This document shows, piece by piece, positions 51,486 to 60,529 of a stretch of 64,000 nt of DNA (position 1 is the stretch's first letter; the number at the start of each line of letters is the position of its first letter). The position numbers and the translations under genes were made by a program. The notes below the pieces were generated by a model that saw only the letters and a program-made list of their open reading frames with translations, did not search any database and was not told where the DNA came from. This DNA comes from CALOAD01 sp942491415 (GTDB lineage: Bacteria; Cyanobacteriota; Vampirovibrionia; Gastranaerophilales; CALOAD01): positions 248,001-312,000 of the forward strand of contig CALOAD010000020.1 of assembly GCA_942491415.1 (NCBI GenBank), read 5' to 3'.

Positions 51486-52757
51486 TTACTGGACGTTAAT
51501 TAAGTCTCTAATTTTAGTGACATTTTGTCCATTATCATCAAGAACCTTAGGTGTTAATTCTTTTAGTGCGAGCATTTTATTAATGTTGTTGCTTAAATCT
51601 GCAAACGACATTGAGTTCTCGTCTTGGTCTGATTCTTGACGTTGTATTATAAAATTTTTCGCTGTTTTTAAGATCTCTATTAATATTGATTCTGTTATTA
51701 ATTCGTTTTCGTAATCATCAAAAACTTCCATTAAAAAAGGATATGCATCTTTTGCTTCAAAATCGTTTATATCGGCTACAAGCTTTCTAATTTTTGAATT
51801 AGAAATAGTATTAAAGACTATCTGTAAGTAATATCTTGAATATCTATAAATATGCTTTAAAATCTCCTGACTTGATTGATATTTTGATCTTTCTTCAAAA
51901 AAGTCCTTAAAGCTGGGAGCTAGTTGATTTGTTTCTATTATTTTACCTGCATTTTGAATTGTAAGGTAGTCATTTAAAAATGCTTTAAAAAGTCCCGAAG
52001 TTTGAGTATTGGCAAACGCCTGCTCCATTTGACTCCAGTAGTTTTTGTAAAGTTCTTCTTGTTTTTCTTTTTGATCTGAATAAAGTACAATATTTCTAAT
52101 TTTATCAATCGCTGTAAGCATTACACCAGAAGAATTAGCACCTTCATAAATGTGTTGTACATTATCAATGTCTTCTTGGATTGCAGTGTCGATTATTTCA
52201 AATTTTTCTAAAGCCACAAGGATTTTATGTGGTGCAATTTCACTATTTATAATTGCTTTTTTAAAGAAATAAAAATTTTCAACCAATTGTTCGGAGTGTT
52301 GTATAGGCAACTCTTCATTGTTATCAATTATAGATTTATAAGTTGCAAAATCATTATCCTTTAACAACAGCTTATATTTTTGATCTTTTTCTTCATAATC
52401 ATTGAATAGATAAGCGTTTTTAATTTTTCTTCGAGTTATTTCATCTTTTGTGGTGGAGTCTGAAAGAACTTTATTTAAAGCTGCAAATAATAACGAGATT
52501 GTTACCAAGCGTTGTTGACCGTCTATTAAGCAGGCTGTATTTGCTGATGAAATCTGGTTAATTCCATCTTTTGAATAAATAATCATTCCGAAAAAATGAC
52601 TTTTGGTTGAGGTCTCATTTTTTACAAGATAGGCTAAATCATCCCAGAGTCGTTGACATTGTTCGGTAGTCCAAGTGTATTTTCGTTGAAAAGCTGGAAC
52701 TTTAAAATTACCGGCTTTTTGTAAAAAATTGAGTAAATTTGCTTTTATTGCTTTCAT
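51486..52757 (-). CDS. DUF262 (GmrS-like) protein lacking the DUF1524 half
   Basis: I start at 52757, which follows GGATGG; frames from 52766 and 52772 would add up to five residues. The 423-aa protein has the DUF262/ParB-like core: FKVPAFQRKYTWTTEQC, then HFFGMIIYS and the diagnostic CLIDGQQRLVTISLL. The rest is helical. In full-length GmrSD or similar type IV restriction proteins a DUF1524 HNH nuclease follows; here the protein stops at KIRDLINVQ without HNH motifs. It may be a nucleotide-hydrolysing defence subunit working with a partner elsewhere, or a truncated relic. Confidence 0.8.
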   Translation of the reverse strand: MKAIKANLLNFLQKAGNFKVPAFQRKYTWTTEQCQRLWDDLAYLVKNETSTKSHFFGMIIYSKDGINQISSANTACLIDGQQRLVTISLLFAALNKVLSDSTTKDEITRRKIKNAYLFNDYEEKDQKYKLLLKDNDFATYKSIIDNNEELPIQHSEQLVENFYFFKKAIINSEIAPHKILVALEKFEIIDTAIQEDIDNVQHIYEGANSSGVMLTAIDKIRNIVLYSDQKEKQEELYKNYWSQMEQAFANTQTSGLFKAFLNDYLTIQNAGKIIETNQLAPSFKDFFEERSKYQSSQEILKHIYRYSRYYLQIVFNTISNSKIRKLVADINDFEAKDAYPFLMEVFDDYENELITESILIEILKTAKNFIIQRQESDQDENSMSFADLSNNINKMLALKELTPKVLDDNGQNVTKIRDLINVQ

Positions 52758-52944
52758 ATTATCCATCCACAATAGTTATTTGATATTCTACATATACTTG
52801 TAATATTTTATTTTATATACTTGAATTTCACAAATATATTAAGATTTATTTATATTTAATAGTATTTTAAAAGCTCTTGTTTTGAATAAATTTTTTACTT
52901 TGGCTAGAATTGAATGTGTAAAAGTTAAAAAGTGTGTAGTTAGA

Positions 52945-53682
52945 ATGGTTGATCATAAAAATATTTTAATAACCGGTGCATCTTCAGGGATTGGAGCTGA
53001 AATAGCTCAAAGATTATCTGGAGAGGGTTATAGATTGTTTCTTGCAGGACGAAATGAAAAAAGGTTGAAGGAAATGGCTCAAAAAGTTTCTGCAAATGGC
53101 TATTTTGCCGGGGATTTGATCGAAGATAATGTTGTTAATGAACTTTTTCAATCAGCTAAGGATTCTTTAGGCGTTGTTGATATCTTGATAAACAGCGCTG
53201 GTGAATATCTTTGGGGTCCTGTTGAAAAAATGAAAAAAGAAGATATTGACAGAGTTTTTAAACTTAATTTGCAAGTACCTTATGAGCTTTGTTCTTCGGT
53301 GGTAGTTGAAATGAAACAACAAAAATGGGGAAGGATTGTAAATATTGGTTCTATAAGTGGTGCAGTAGGAGAAGCAAATGCTTCCTTATATTCGGCGAGT
53401 AAGGCGGGCTTAATTGGTTTTACAAAGGCGTTGGCGTTAGAACTTGCTGAATATGGAATAACCATAAATGTAGTAAATCCCGGTTGGGTCAAGACTCCAC
53501 TGACTGAAAATGCAATTGAAAAAAACAGCCCCGAAGAACAGGAGCAACTTTGTATGATTCCTCAAGGACGATTTATTTGTCCTGAAGAAATTTCAGCTAT
53601 GGTTCAATATCTTCTTTCTGAAGAAGCAAGGGGATTAACGGGGCAATCTTTAAATTTATGTGCTGGGCTTAGTTTGGGATAA
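52945..53682 (+). CDS. Short-chain dehydrogenase/reductase
   Basis: The frame opens at 52882, but I prefer the ATG at 52945, which places the Rossmann motif ILITGASSGIGAEIA near the N-terminus as in most SDRs; the ribosome site is weak. The 245-aa protein has the classical NSAG motif, the catalytic serine in NIGSISG, and Y-x-x-x-K in YSASKAGLIGF. It is an NAD(P)-dependent oxidoreductase, and the ending PEEISAMVQYLLSEEARGLT with QSLNLCAGLSLG is close to FabG-type 3-ketoacyl reductases. The substrate is unknown. Confidence 0.87.
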   Translation: MVDHKNILITGASSGIGAEIAQRLSGEGYRLFLAGRNEKRLKEMAQKVSANGYFAGDLIEDNVVNELFQSAKDSLGVVDILINSAGEYLWGPVEKMKKEDIDRVFKLNLQVPYELCSSVVVEMKQQKWGRIVNIGSISGAVGEANASLYSASKAGLIGFTKALALELAEYGITINVVNPGWVKTPLTENAIEKNSPEEQEQLCMIPQGRFICPEEISAMVQYLLSEEARGLTGQSLNLCAGLSLG

Positions 53683-53684
53683 AT

Positions 53685-53714
53685 AAAAAGCAGCTATTTA
53701 AATAGCTGCTTTTT
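53685..53714. terminator. Bidirectional terminator between SDR and GGDEF genes
   Basis: A perfect 15-bp palindromic stem built on AAAAAGCAGCTATTT lies between two convergent stop codons. Confidence 0.88.
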
Positions 53715-53742
53715 AAGTTTACAGATATAAAATTTATAGATT

Positions 53743-54621
53743 TTATAATTCTAAATTAATTTGAGAGAATTGAACAATTTTATTCTTGCCACGTTTTTTG
53801 GCATTGTATAAAGCATGTTCTGCGTATCTAATTAAAGTATTAGCATTCTCATCAACGTTTTCAAGGTGTGGATAACAAGAAATACCACCGCTTATTGTAA
53901 CAGGATGTCTTTCTTCTTCTGCTTCGGGGTAAAATTCCATTCTTTCGACGTCTCTTCTAAGTCTTTCAGCGAAAAGAAAAGCACTTTCTTCGTTTGTATT
54001 CGGTAGTATAACTAAAAATTCTTCGTCACCATATCTTGTTAGAATATCTTCTTTTCTTACGTGTTTTTTGACTATTTCAGCGATGTCTTTTAATAAGATA
54101 TCACCCCAATCGTAACCGTACATATCGTTTACAACTTTAAAGAAATCGATATCTATAAGCAGACATGAAAGAGTTAAATTGTAGCGTTTTGCTCTTGAAA
54201 GTTCTGCTTCAAGACGATCATGAAGATATTTTCTGTTGAAGAGTCCCGTTAGTTCATCAGTTGTTGCTACTTTTTGAATTTCTTCCCTTAATTCTTTTAC
54301 TTTAAGCATATTTTCAACTCGGACTTTTAGTTCATCTTCATTGATTGGTGTTAATAAATAATCGTAATAATCTGCTCTTATATTTGCGTCTTCGAGCACT
54401 TTATCACTAACTATAAGAGTTGAAGTGGGGAATTTATTTCTTGCCAGAGTATCTTTTAAGGATTCTTCCGGGCAATCAAGCACAATTAAATAAGGATTTA
54501 GTGCTTGTGCTTCTTTTATTTCTTCTAAATTTTTGGTTCTGATTGAATAATCAGCATCTTTTTTTAAAATTGATTCAAGTTTTGATTGACCGCTTTCACT
54601 GTAGATAATTACATTTTTCAT
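53743..54621 (-). CDS. GGDEF-domain protein with receiver-like N-terminus
   Basis: This 292-aa protein has a receiver-like domain (about residues 1-110) and a GGDEF domain (about 120-288). The receiver keeps a possible acceptor aspartate (LIVLDCPEE), but the conserved lysine is replaced (YLLTP for the usual KP). The cyclase signature reads G198-D-E-E-F202, so the second glycine of GGDEF is aspartate. The inhibitory RxxD site is intact five residues upstream (RKED-ILTRY). Substrate motifs (DIDFFKVVND) are present. It may synthesise c-di-GMP weakly, or only bind it. It converges with the SDR gene. Confidence 0.85.
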   Translation of the reverse strand: MKNVIIYSESGQSKLESILKKDADYSIRTKNLEEIKEAQALNPYLIVLDCPEESLKDTLARNKFPTSTLIVSDKVLEDANIRADYYDYLLTPINEDELKVRVENMLKVKELREEIQKVATTDELTGLFNRKYLHDRLEAELSRAKRYNLTLSCLLIDIDFFKVVNDMYGYDWGDILLKDIAEIVKKHVRKEDILTRYGDEEFLVILPNTNEESAFLFAERLRRDVERMEFYPEAEEERHPVTISGGISCYPHLENVDENANTLIRYAEHALYNAKKRGKNKIVQFSQINLEL

Positions 54622-54701
54622 CTTTAAATACCACTAATTTTAATTATTGACATAACAATTTTAACAAATTAAATTCAATTTGTATAACTTGTTGAAGAAT
54701 C

Positions 54702-55069
54702 TTAATTTTTCATAAGTTCTTCATGGGCTATAATTATTTTCTTTACTTTAATACGAGGTAATGTTAAGCGTTTTTGATTTTGCTTAAGCATAACTTTTGA
54801 ATCGTCAAGATAAATAATTTCGCCGGTAATTCTTTTCTTTTAAAAAAACCAACTTCTATAATATCTCTGGCGCTGTTTTTGTTAAGGTTGCGATTTATTT
54901 TTTTAAACCCGTTTTTTGTTTTTATTTCAACAGTTGAGCCTAAAATATAATTTATTTTTCCATCGATAATATCTCCATCAGGCATTATTACATTGTCAGC
55001 TCTGACAGAGGAGATGTTGAAGGTTATTACAGTAAAGGCTATCAAGAAAGAACTAAAAGTTTTTTTCAT
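54702..55069 (-). pseudogene. Exported small protein with a frameshift
   Basis: From the ATG at 55069 the frame gives a signal peptide (FLIAFTVITFNISSVRAD) and a first beta-rich unit (MPDGDIIDGKINYILGSTVE). The frame then passes into nonsense, ending after 101 codons. Shifting frame near the A/T-rich run at about 54836-54848 restores a matching second unit (ITGEIIYLDDSKVMLKQ, RLTLPRIKVKKI) that ends at 54702. The restored protein would have two repeats of a G-x-I-x-Y-L-x-S-x-V motif. One extra A in the run would join them; a sequencing error is as likely as a genuine mutation. Confidence 0.6.
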
Positions 55070-55347
55070 AATGTCTCCTGATCTTTTTCTTTTTGAGATA
55101 GCTTTTAGTATAACTCTAAAATTTGAAATTAAGAATATTAAAAGAATAAAATAAATTATATGTATTAATAAATGAAAGTATTTTATTTTCCTGTTTACAT
55201 TTTGATATCGGTATAAAAAGAATACATCAATTAATCTATTAATTTATTTCGACAAATATAGTATTATGATTCAAATTGAGGAAGTTTTAAATAAATAAAA
55301 ACAATAAAAAACGTTTGGGGAATTAAACTATATGGAGTTAAGGGTAA

Positions 55348-56484
55348 TTGTCTAGTTTAAAAATAAAATATCAACCAAGAGAATATCAATCTACGCATAG
55401 TTGTTATAAAAAAAGAATTACAAGAAGAGTAAAACCACGACGTAAATTTATGCAAAAATTAAAGTTCTTGCTTTTTACATTTTTAGCCTTGGGTATTGCG
55501 CTTCCTTCAGTTTTTAAGGATGTATCAAACAGCCTTATTGTAAGAAGGATTCAAAATGCCGGCATAAACTCTCCTTCTGTTGAATCGCTTGTCTTTAGTT
55601 CAAGGCAGGAGCTTCAAAATGATATTTTATTTGGTTCAAGGTTTGTAGATGAAGTTAATATAGATAAAGCTCAAATGAAAACTCCTTTTTACGGAAAGGA
55701 GATGTATATTTTAAAAAGTAAACTTCAAAAACTTGCAAGTGATTATAATAATATCACGCCGGGTATTTTTGTTTGGGATTATATGACGGGCAATTATGTT
55801 TCAATAAATGGAGACAGTGAAGTGCCTACAGCTAGCATTATTAAGCTACCATTGCTTTGTCATATGTTTAAACGCATTGAAGGTGGTTTTTTAAAGCTTA
55901 GTGATAAAATAAAACTCGAAGAGCATTATATTGCAGAGGGTTCAGGTGGACTTCAATATGGTGAACTCGGCTCAAAATGGTCAATTAATACTTTATCAAG
56001 GTTAATGATTCAAAAAAGTGATAATACTGCTACTAACATGATTTTGGCTGCAACAGGCGGAACTAATGAATTTAATAGAAGCTTGCGCCGTTGGGGATTT
56101 AGTCAAACAAATATGAAAAAATGGCTTCCTGATTTATCAGGTACAAATATCACAACTCCTAGAGATATGGCGCAAATGCTATATAATATTGATAATCCTG
56201 AGTTTTTAACGTTGCCGAGTAGAGCAAGAATTATAGATATAATGGGTCATGTGAGAAACAGGCATTTATTACAAGCAGGACTTCCTAAACAGGCAAAACT
56301 TTTACATAAAACTGGTGATATAGGTAATATGCTGGGAGATGCAGGGATTGTTATAATGCCAAATGGAAGAAAATATATTGTTGTTGCAATGGTTAAAAGA
56401 CCTTGGAATTCGTATTCAGCTAAAGAGTTTATAAATAAAGCATCTAAGGTGATTTATACATCATTTAAATCAAACGATCTTTAA
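55348..56484 (+). CDS. Class A beta-lactamase-fold serine hydrolase without the Glu166 equivalent
   Basis: A TTG start after AAGGG gives 378 residues; a basic cytoplasmic segment is followed by one membrane helix (about 37-54). An alternative ATG lies at 55450. The extracytoplasmic domain has S163-I-I-K166 (SxxK), S224-D-N (SDN) and K321-T-G (KTG), all needed for acylation. In the omega loop the class A RWEPELN segment reads KKWLPDLSG, so the deacylating glutamate is leucine (L260). It probably binds or is acylated by beta-lactams without hydrolysing them, or acts on another peptidoglycan substrate. Function is inferred. Confidence 0.8.
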   Translation: MSSLKIKYQPREYQSTHSCYKKRITRRVKPRRKFMQKLKFLLFTFLALGIALPSVFKDVSNSLIVRRIQNAGINSPSVESLVFSSRQELQNDILFGSRFVDEVNIDKAQMKTPFYGKEMYILKSKLQKLASDYNNITPGIFVWDYMTGNYVSINGDSEVPTASIIKLPLLCHMFKRIEGGFLKLSDKIKLEEHYIAEGSGGLQYGELGSKWSINTLSRLMIQKSDNTATNMILAATGGTNEFNRSLRRWGFSQTNMKKWLPDLSGTNITTPRDMAQMLYNIDNPEFLTLPSRARIIDIMGHVRNRHLLQAGLPKQAKLLHKTGDIGNMLGDAGIVIMPNGRKYIVVAMVKRPWNSYSAKEFINKASKVIYTSFKSNDL

Positions 56485-56599
56485 GGGCTAAATTTTTATA
56501 TATTTTATATTTATATTAAAAATTAATTAAAGAGCTTTAAAACTAAGAAAATATCAGTTATAATCAAAAAGTTGCAATATGATATATGGAGGTGTTTGC

Positions 56600-56974
56600 A
56601 TGCGACTAGCCGTTAATGGTCGTAATATTGAAGTAACTCCTGCTTTAAAGGACTACGTCAAAGAAAAAATTGGTAAAATTGCTAATCATTATGATCAAAT
56701 TCAATCTATGGAAGTAACTCTCAGCGTGAATAAAAACCGAAGTGTTGCAAAAAATCACACTACTGAAGTTAAATGTAGTTTAAATGGTACGATCATAAAT
56801 GTAACCGAAGATGCAGAATCAATGTATGCCAGTATTGATATTGTTGCTGACAAAGTTAGCAGGCAGGTTATTAAGCATAAAGAAAAACTTCTTAAAGGAA
56901 AAAACAAGACTGAATCTATAAGAACTGAATCTTTTGAAGTTTCTGAACAGGAAGTTGAAAACGAAGAAGAATAA
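56600..56974 (+). CDS. Ribosome hibernation-promoting factor, short form (HPF/RaiA)
   Basis: The ATG at 56600 follows GGAGG; an in-frame ATG at 56579 has none. The 124-aa protein has the beta-alpha-beta RaiA/HPF fold (RLAVNGRNIEVTPALKDYV, MEVTLSVNKNRS and DAESMYASIDIVADKVSRQ) and ends with a charged tail. The C-terminal dimerisation domain of long HPF (which makes 100S ribosomes alone) is absent. It binds the 30S subunit and stalls translation in stationary phase. Confidence 0.9.
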   Translation: MRLAVNGRNIEVTPALKDYVKEKIGKIANHYDQIQSMEVTLSVNKNRSVAKNHTTEVKCSLNGTIINVTEDAESMYASIDIVADKVSRQVIKHKEKLLKGKNKTESIRTESFEVSEQEVENEEE

Positions 56975-56979
56975 ACAAG

Positions 56980-57008
56980 AAAAGGAGCTTTTTAAAAGCT
57001 CCTTTTTG
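56980..57008 (+). terminator. Intrinsic terminator after the HPF gene
   Basis: A 13-bp stem (AAAAGGAGCTTTT with AAAAGCTCCTTTT) ends in Ts six bp past the stop. Confidence 0.85.
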
Positions 57009-57082
57009 AAATTAATACTTGTGTAAAAGCATTAAAGAAGCTATATTATATATTAATATTCACGTGATAGGAGTTTAAAGCT

Positions 57083-57340
57083 TTGCTTCCATTAATAACA
57101 GAAGATCATAAAGAGGCGATGATGCAAGAAGTCCTTCAGGATGTTCAAGCCTGGAGAAAGCAAATGATTCACTATATAAAAGATGATAATCCTGAAATCA
57201 ATGCTGCTATTATTGATGCAGCCAATAATACTGATCTTGATCCTAAGGCAGTTGCTCTAGGGGCTTATATGACTTATAGATTAATAGAGCTCGCAGCGGA
57301 AGAGTCTAATGGTGGTTTAATTGGTGATATTTTAGAGTAA
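57083..57340 (+). CDS. Small hypothetical protein (85 aa)
   Basis: A TTG start is backed by GGAG eight bases upstream; an ATG at 57119 is an in-frame alternative without a good ribosome site. The 85 residues are acidic and helical (HKEAMMQEVLQDVQAWRKQM, then AIIDAANNTDLDPKAVALGAY). No signal peptide or known motif. It converges with the TPR gene at 57353 across 12 bp. Function unknown. Confidence 0.55.
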   Translation: MLPLITEDHKEAMMQEVLQDVQAWRKQMIHYIKDDNPEINAAIIDAANNTDLDPKAVALGAYMTYRLIELAAEESNGGLIGDILE

Positions 57341-57352
57341 AAAAATTTTACT

Positions 57353-59230
57353 TTAAAGATTTCCAAGCATTTCTCTGACTTCATCAGAATCAAGTTCTTC
57401 TAAAGTTTCTCTCAGAAGCTCTTCAGCTTTTATTTTTTCATTTTTTTGCAAAAGAATTTCAGCAAGTTTAACAACAATTTCTTCCTGTCGGGGGAATATT
57501 TTTAGTGATTTTTCAAAGCTTTCTTGTGCTTTATCCGCACAATTAAGTTTTTGATATATTTCACCTAAGCTGTTTAATGCCAATGTATTATCGGGGAATG
57601 CTGTTATGATTTTTTCGTAAAGTTCTTTTGCTTGTTCAAAGTTGTTTAGTTCTGAGTAAACAATTGCCAATAGATTAGCTACGTCAAGGTTTGGTAGTTG
57701 TTCGTAGGCTTTTTGTAATATTTCTTTGGCATTTTCAAAGTCTTTTTTTGCAAAATAGACTCTACCCAGATTGTATAATACGGTAGGTTCGTTAGGAGCT
57801 TCTTTTTGTATATCTATTAGAATTTGATAAGCCTTTTCATTTTCTCTCATCGCTATATATAAAATAGCCAAGGAAGCTCTGTATAAAATGTCATCAGGAT
57901 TTATTTCAATAGCTTTTTTATATAATTCCTCTGATTTTTCATTTTGGTTTGTGAGATGCAAGAAATTAGCATACTCAAAACAAATATTAGGGTTGTTAGG
58001 GTCTAATTCGTAAGCTTTTTGAAATTCATCTTCTGCGTAATCGAGTTGTCTCGTGCTGAGGTATATAACACCTAAGTCTTTATGTGCTCTTGCATCTAGC
58101 GGTGTTAGCAATATTACTTTTTTAAAACATTTTATAGCTTCTTCTTTGTTGCCCATTTTGCTGTTTAAAACTGCAAAGTGATAATACAGCTCAGCTGAGT
58201 TTTTTCTTTTGTCTAAAAGGTCTAAAAATAGTTCATAAGCTTCGACATAGGCACCTATATCAGAGTATATTCTGGCTATTTTGTATTTTGTAGCTGATGA
58301 TTCGGGGTTTAATTTTAGAATTTTTTCAAAGATTTTAACAGCTTCTTTAAATTCGCCTATAGCAACGTATGAAAGGGCGAGAGTATTCATTAAATGAGTT
58401 TGGTCGGGCTCTTTCTCAAGAGTAGTGGTTAGTAATTCAATTGCTTTTTTAAATTTTTTAGCTTTAAAATAGGCTTGGGCTAAACTAGCGTAAGCGATAG
58501 TGTTTTCAGGCTCCAGCTCGATGGCTTTTTCAAAACATTTTATTGAATTATCAAAATTACCAAGTATTTGGTGTAAAGAACCGGAGTTGTGATATGAAAT
58601 GCCGTTATTAGGGTCAAGTTCAATAGATTTTTCAAAACAATTTAGGGCTCTATCGTATTCTTTTTGAGATAGATAGGCAGATCCCAGGTTGTTATAAACT
58701 TGAGGGTCTTCGCTATTGAGTTCAATCGACGCTTCCAGGTGCATAATGGCATTTTCAATGTCTTGGACTGATAAATATGCTGAACCCATGATATATCTTA
58801 AAATGGGGTCTGATTCTAAAAGCTCGGAATGTTTTTTTAATAGAGCAACAGCGTTATGAGGCTTGCCTGTTCTTATATAAATAACGCAAAGGTTTTTAAA
58901 AGCGTCAACATAAGAAGGTCTTAAGTCGATTACTTTTAAGTATGCTTTTTCAGCTTGTTCAAGATCTTCTTTGATAGCAAGTATTGATGCTAGATAAAAC
59001 CAAGCTGTAGCATCATTTTCATTGTGTTCAATAGCTGTTTCAAATTGTGCTTGAGCAAGGTCATATTTTTTAAGTTCCAAATAAGCCAATCCAAGTCCTT
59101 TTATAGCTTCACGACAAGCATTATTTTGTTCTAATATTTCTTGATATTCTTTACTTGCTTCTTCGTAATTTTTTTCTTTGGCGTAGGCACTTGCCTGATC
59201 CAGTTTATCTTCTATATCAAAATTATTCAT
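57353..59230 (-). CDS. TPR-repeat protein (625 aa)
   Basis: The whole protein consists of about 17 tetratricopeptide repeats with the A/G/Y/P pattern (for example AFKNLCVIYIRTGKPHNAVALL and YHNSGSLHQILGNFDNSIKCF). There is no signal peptide, so it is cytoplasmic, unlike the exported TPR protein at 33745. Ends are capped by acidic sequence (ELDSDEVREMLGNL). It probably forms a superhelical docking surface. Its partner is not evident from the neighbours. Confidence 0.85.
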   Translation of the reverse strand: MNNFDIEDKLDQASAYAKEKNYEEASKEYQEILEQNNACREAIKGLGLAYLELKKYDLAQAQFETAIEHNENDATAWFYLASILAIKEDLEQAEKAYLKVIDLRPSYVDAFKNLCVIYIRTGKPHNAVALLKKHSELLESDPILRYIMGSAYLSVQDIENAIMHLEASIELNSEDPQVYNNLGSAYLSQKEYDRALNCFEKSIELDPNNGISYHNSGSLHQILGNFDNSIKCFEKAIELEPENTIAYASLAQAYFKAKKFKKAIELLTTTLEKEPDQTHLMNTLALSYVAIGEFKEAVKIFEKILKLNPESSATKYKIARIYSDIGAYVEAYELFLDLLDKRKNSAELYYHFAVLNSKMGNKEEAIKCFKKVILLTPLDARAHKDLGVIYLSTRQLDYAEDEFQKAYELDPNNPNICFEYANFLHLTNQNEKSEELYKKAIEINPDDILYRASLAILYIAMRENEKAYQILIDIQKEAPNEPTVLYNLGRVYFAKKDFENAKEILQKAYEQLPNLDVANLLAIVYSELNNFEQAKELYEKIITAFPDNTLALNSLGEIYQKLNCADKAQESFEKSLKIFPRQEEIVVKLAEILLQKNEKIKAEELLRETLEELDSDEVREMLGNL

Positions 59231-59325
59231 AGCTTAATAACCTTTAAAAACTTAAACATTAATCGCAACTGTTTTAAAATTATATCAAAAGCAAGCGATT
59301 TTAGAGAGGTTTGGTTTATTAAGAA

Positions 59326-60132
59326 TTAAAAGACTGATGATAAAAATTGAAGAAACTTATACACCTCAACAAAGTCGTCACTTTTGAATATCAAGGTTGA
59401 ATCATCTTTAAAATCAATATGGGATAGATATTTCATAGTTTCTTGAGTGCATTTTTCCTTAAATTCGACTTCTAATACAAAAGGAGACGTTTGTTTGTAT
59501 AAAATGCCTTTATTTACTTTTATTGCAAGTATTGATTTTTCTTTTAGCTCTTGAATTAATTCATTATTAGGTTTGCACATTGCTGCGCTGAACGAAATGG
59601 CTTGTTTTGTTGTTACAGTTTGGATATCTCCAATATCATTTTGTATTTCGGCGCAAAAGGCATCATCACCGCTGGCAAAGATAATGGGCACTTTTTTCAT
59701 TCCGGCATAAATAGCGTTTAGTTGAGATTCGCTGATTAATTTATCGTTGAGTTTTACTGTTTTAAAATTAAGGTTGAAAGTGTGTGCTATAAGTCCTTTA
59801 GAAGCACCGGCTTTAACATGGTAGCCGATGAAGAAAACACCGTCAAAGCTTTCATCAAGTCCATACATCATTGATACAGGTTTTGGTTTTCCCGAGATAA
59901 GTTTTACAAAGCCTGGAAGTTCACTTAATAATATATTATCCATTTTCATATGGGCATCATTGACTGTTATATCAGTAATCCCTATACTTACAAGGGCTGA
60001 GATAACAGCATTTAGCTCTAGATGTAATTGTTTTCGACAAGGTTCATATAACTCTTTATTTTGGGAAAGAGTTTGTTCGTAAGAAGTTACGCCGTTTAAG
60101 CCTTCAAAATCAGCTGAGATATAAATTTTCAT
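59326..60132 (-). CDS. D-aminopeptidase DppA family (M55)
   Basis: This 268-aa protein matches the M55 self-compartmentalising zinc peptidase DppA. Seen: ISADFEGLNGVTS (metal ligands D and E), VNDAHMKMDNIL, FIGYHVKAG and LIAHTFNL. DppA cleaves D-amino-acid peptides such as D-Ala-D-Ala, so it could recycle peptidoglycan stem peptides or feed amino acids. The start lies 3 bp after the 78-aa gene's stop, indicating one transcript. Confidence 0.82.
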   Translation of the reverse strand: MKIYISADFEGLNGVTSYEQTLSQNKELYEPCRKQLHLELNAVISALVSIGITDITVNDAHMKMDNILLSELPGFVKLISGKPKPVSMMYGLDESFDGVFFIGYHVKAGASKGLIAHTFNLNFKTVKLNDKLISESQLNAIYAGMKKVPIIFASGDDAFCAEIQNDIGDIQTVTTKQAISFSAAMCKPNNELIQELKEKSILAIKVNKGILYKQTSPFVLEVEFKEKCTQETMKYLSHIDFKDDSTLIFKSDDFVEVYKFLQFLSSVF

Positions 60133-60135
60133 AAT

Positions 60136-60372
60136 TTATACTTCAATAAAAAGTTTTGAACCTACTATATTAGGTTTGCCGTTTAGATATCCGGCAAAAT
60201 AACCACCCATTATAGGTTTGTTTTTGCCATAAAAACTTTGTTGAGTGTTGTTATTTGATGCTTGAGTAAAAGGATTTGCTTCAAACGGATTTTTTGACTC
60301 AATTGGTTTTATAGCTTGAGTTCGTGGTGGTTGAATTACACTTCCTACAATATTTATAAACCTTGTTAACAT
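60136..60372 (-). CDS. Hypothetical protein before the M55 peptidase (78 aa)
   Basis: The 78-aa protein has a short hydrophobic start (MLTRFINIVGSVI), a proline/lysine/asparagine-rich middle, and GGYFAGYLNGKPNIVGSKLF at the end. No signal-peptidase site, membrane helix or motif is clear. It sits 3 bp upstream of the DppA-like gene, so the two are co-transcribed. Function unknown. Confidence 0.5.
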   Translation of the reverse strand: MLTRFINIVGSVIQPPRTQAIKPIESKNPFEANPFTQASNNNTQQSFYGKNKPIMGGYFAGYLNGKPNIVGSKLFIEV

Positions 60373-60529
60373 ACTAAATTCTCTTTTTTGCTGTCATTAC
60401 TTAGTTTAATAACTTTTTTATAAAAGTCATTTTTTGCTTTCTTATATTTACAATTATATAACTTCAATCGTTAATTTTATAAATTTTATATAAAATTACT
60501 CTATTAGGCGTACTGTTATTTGTTGAGTA

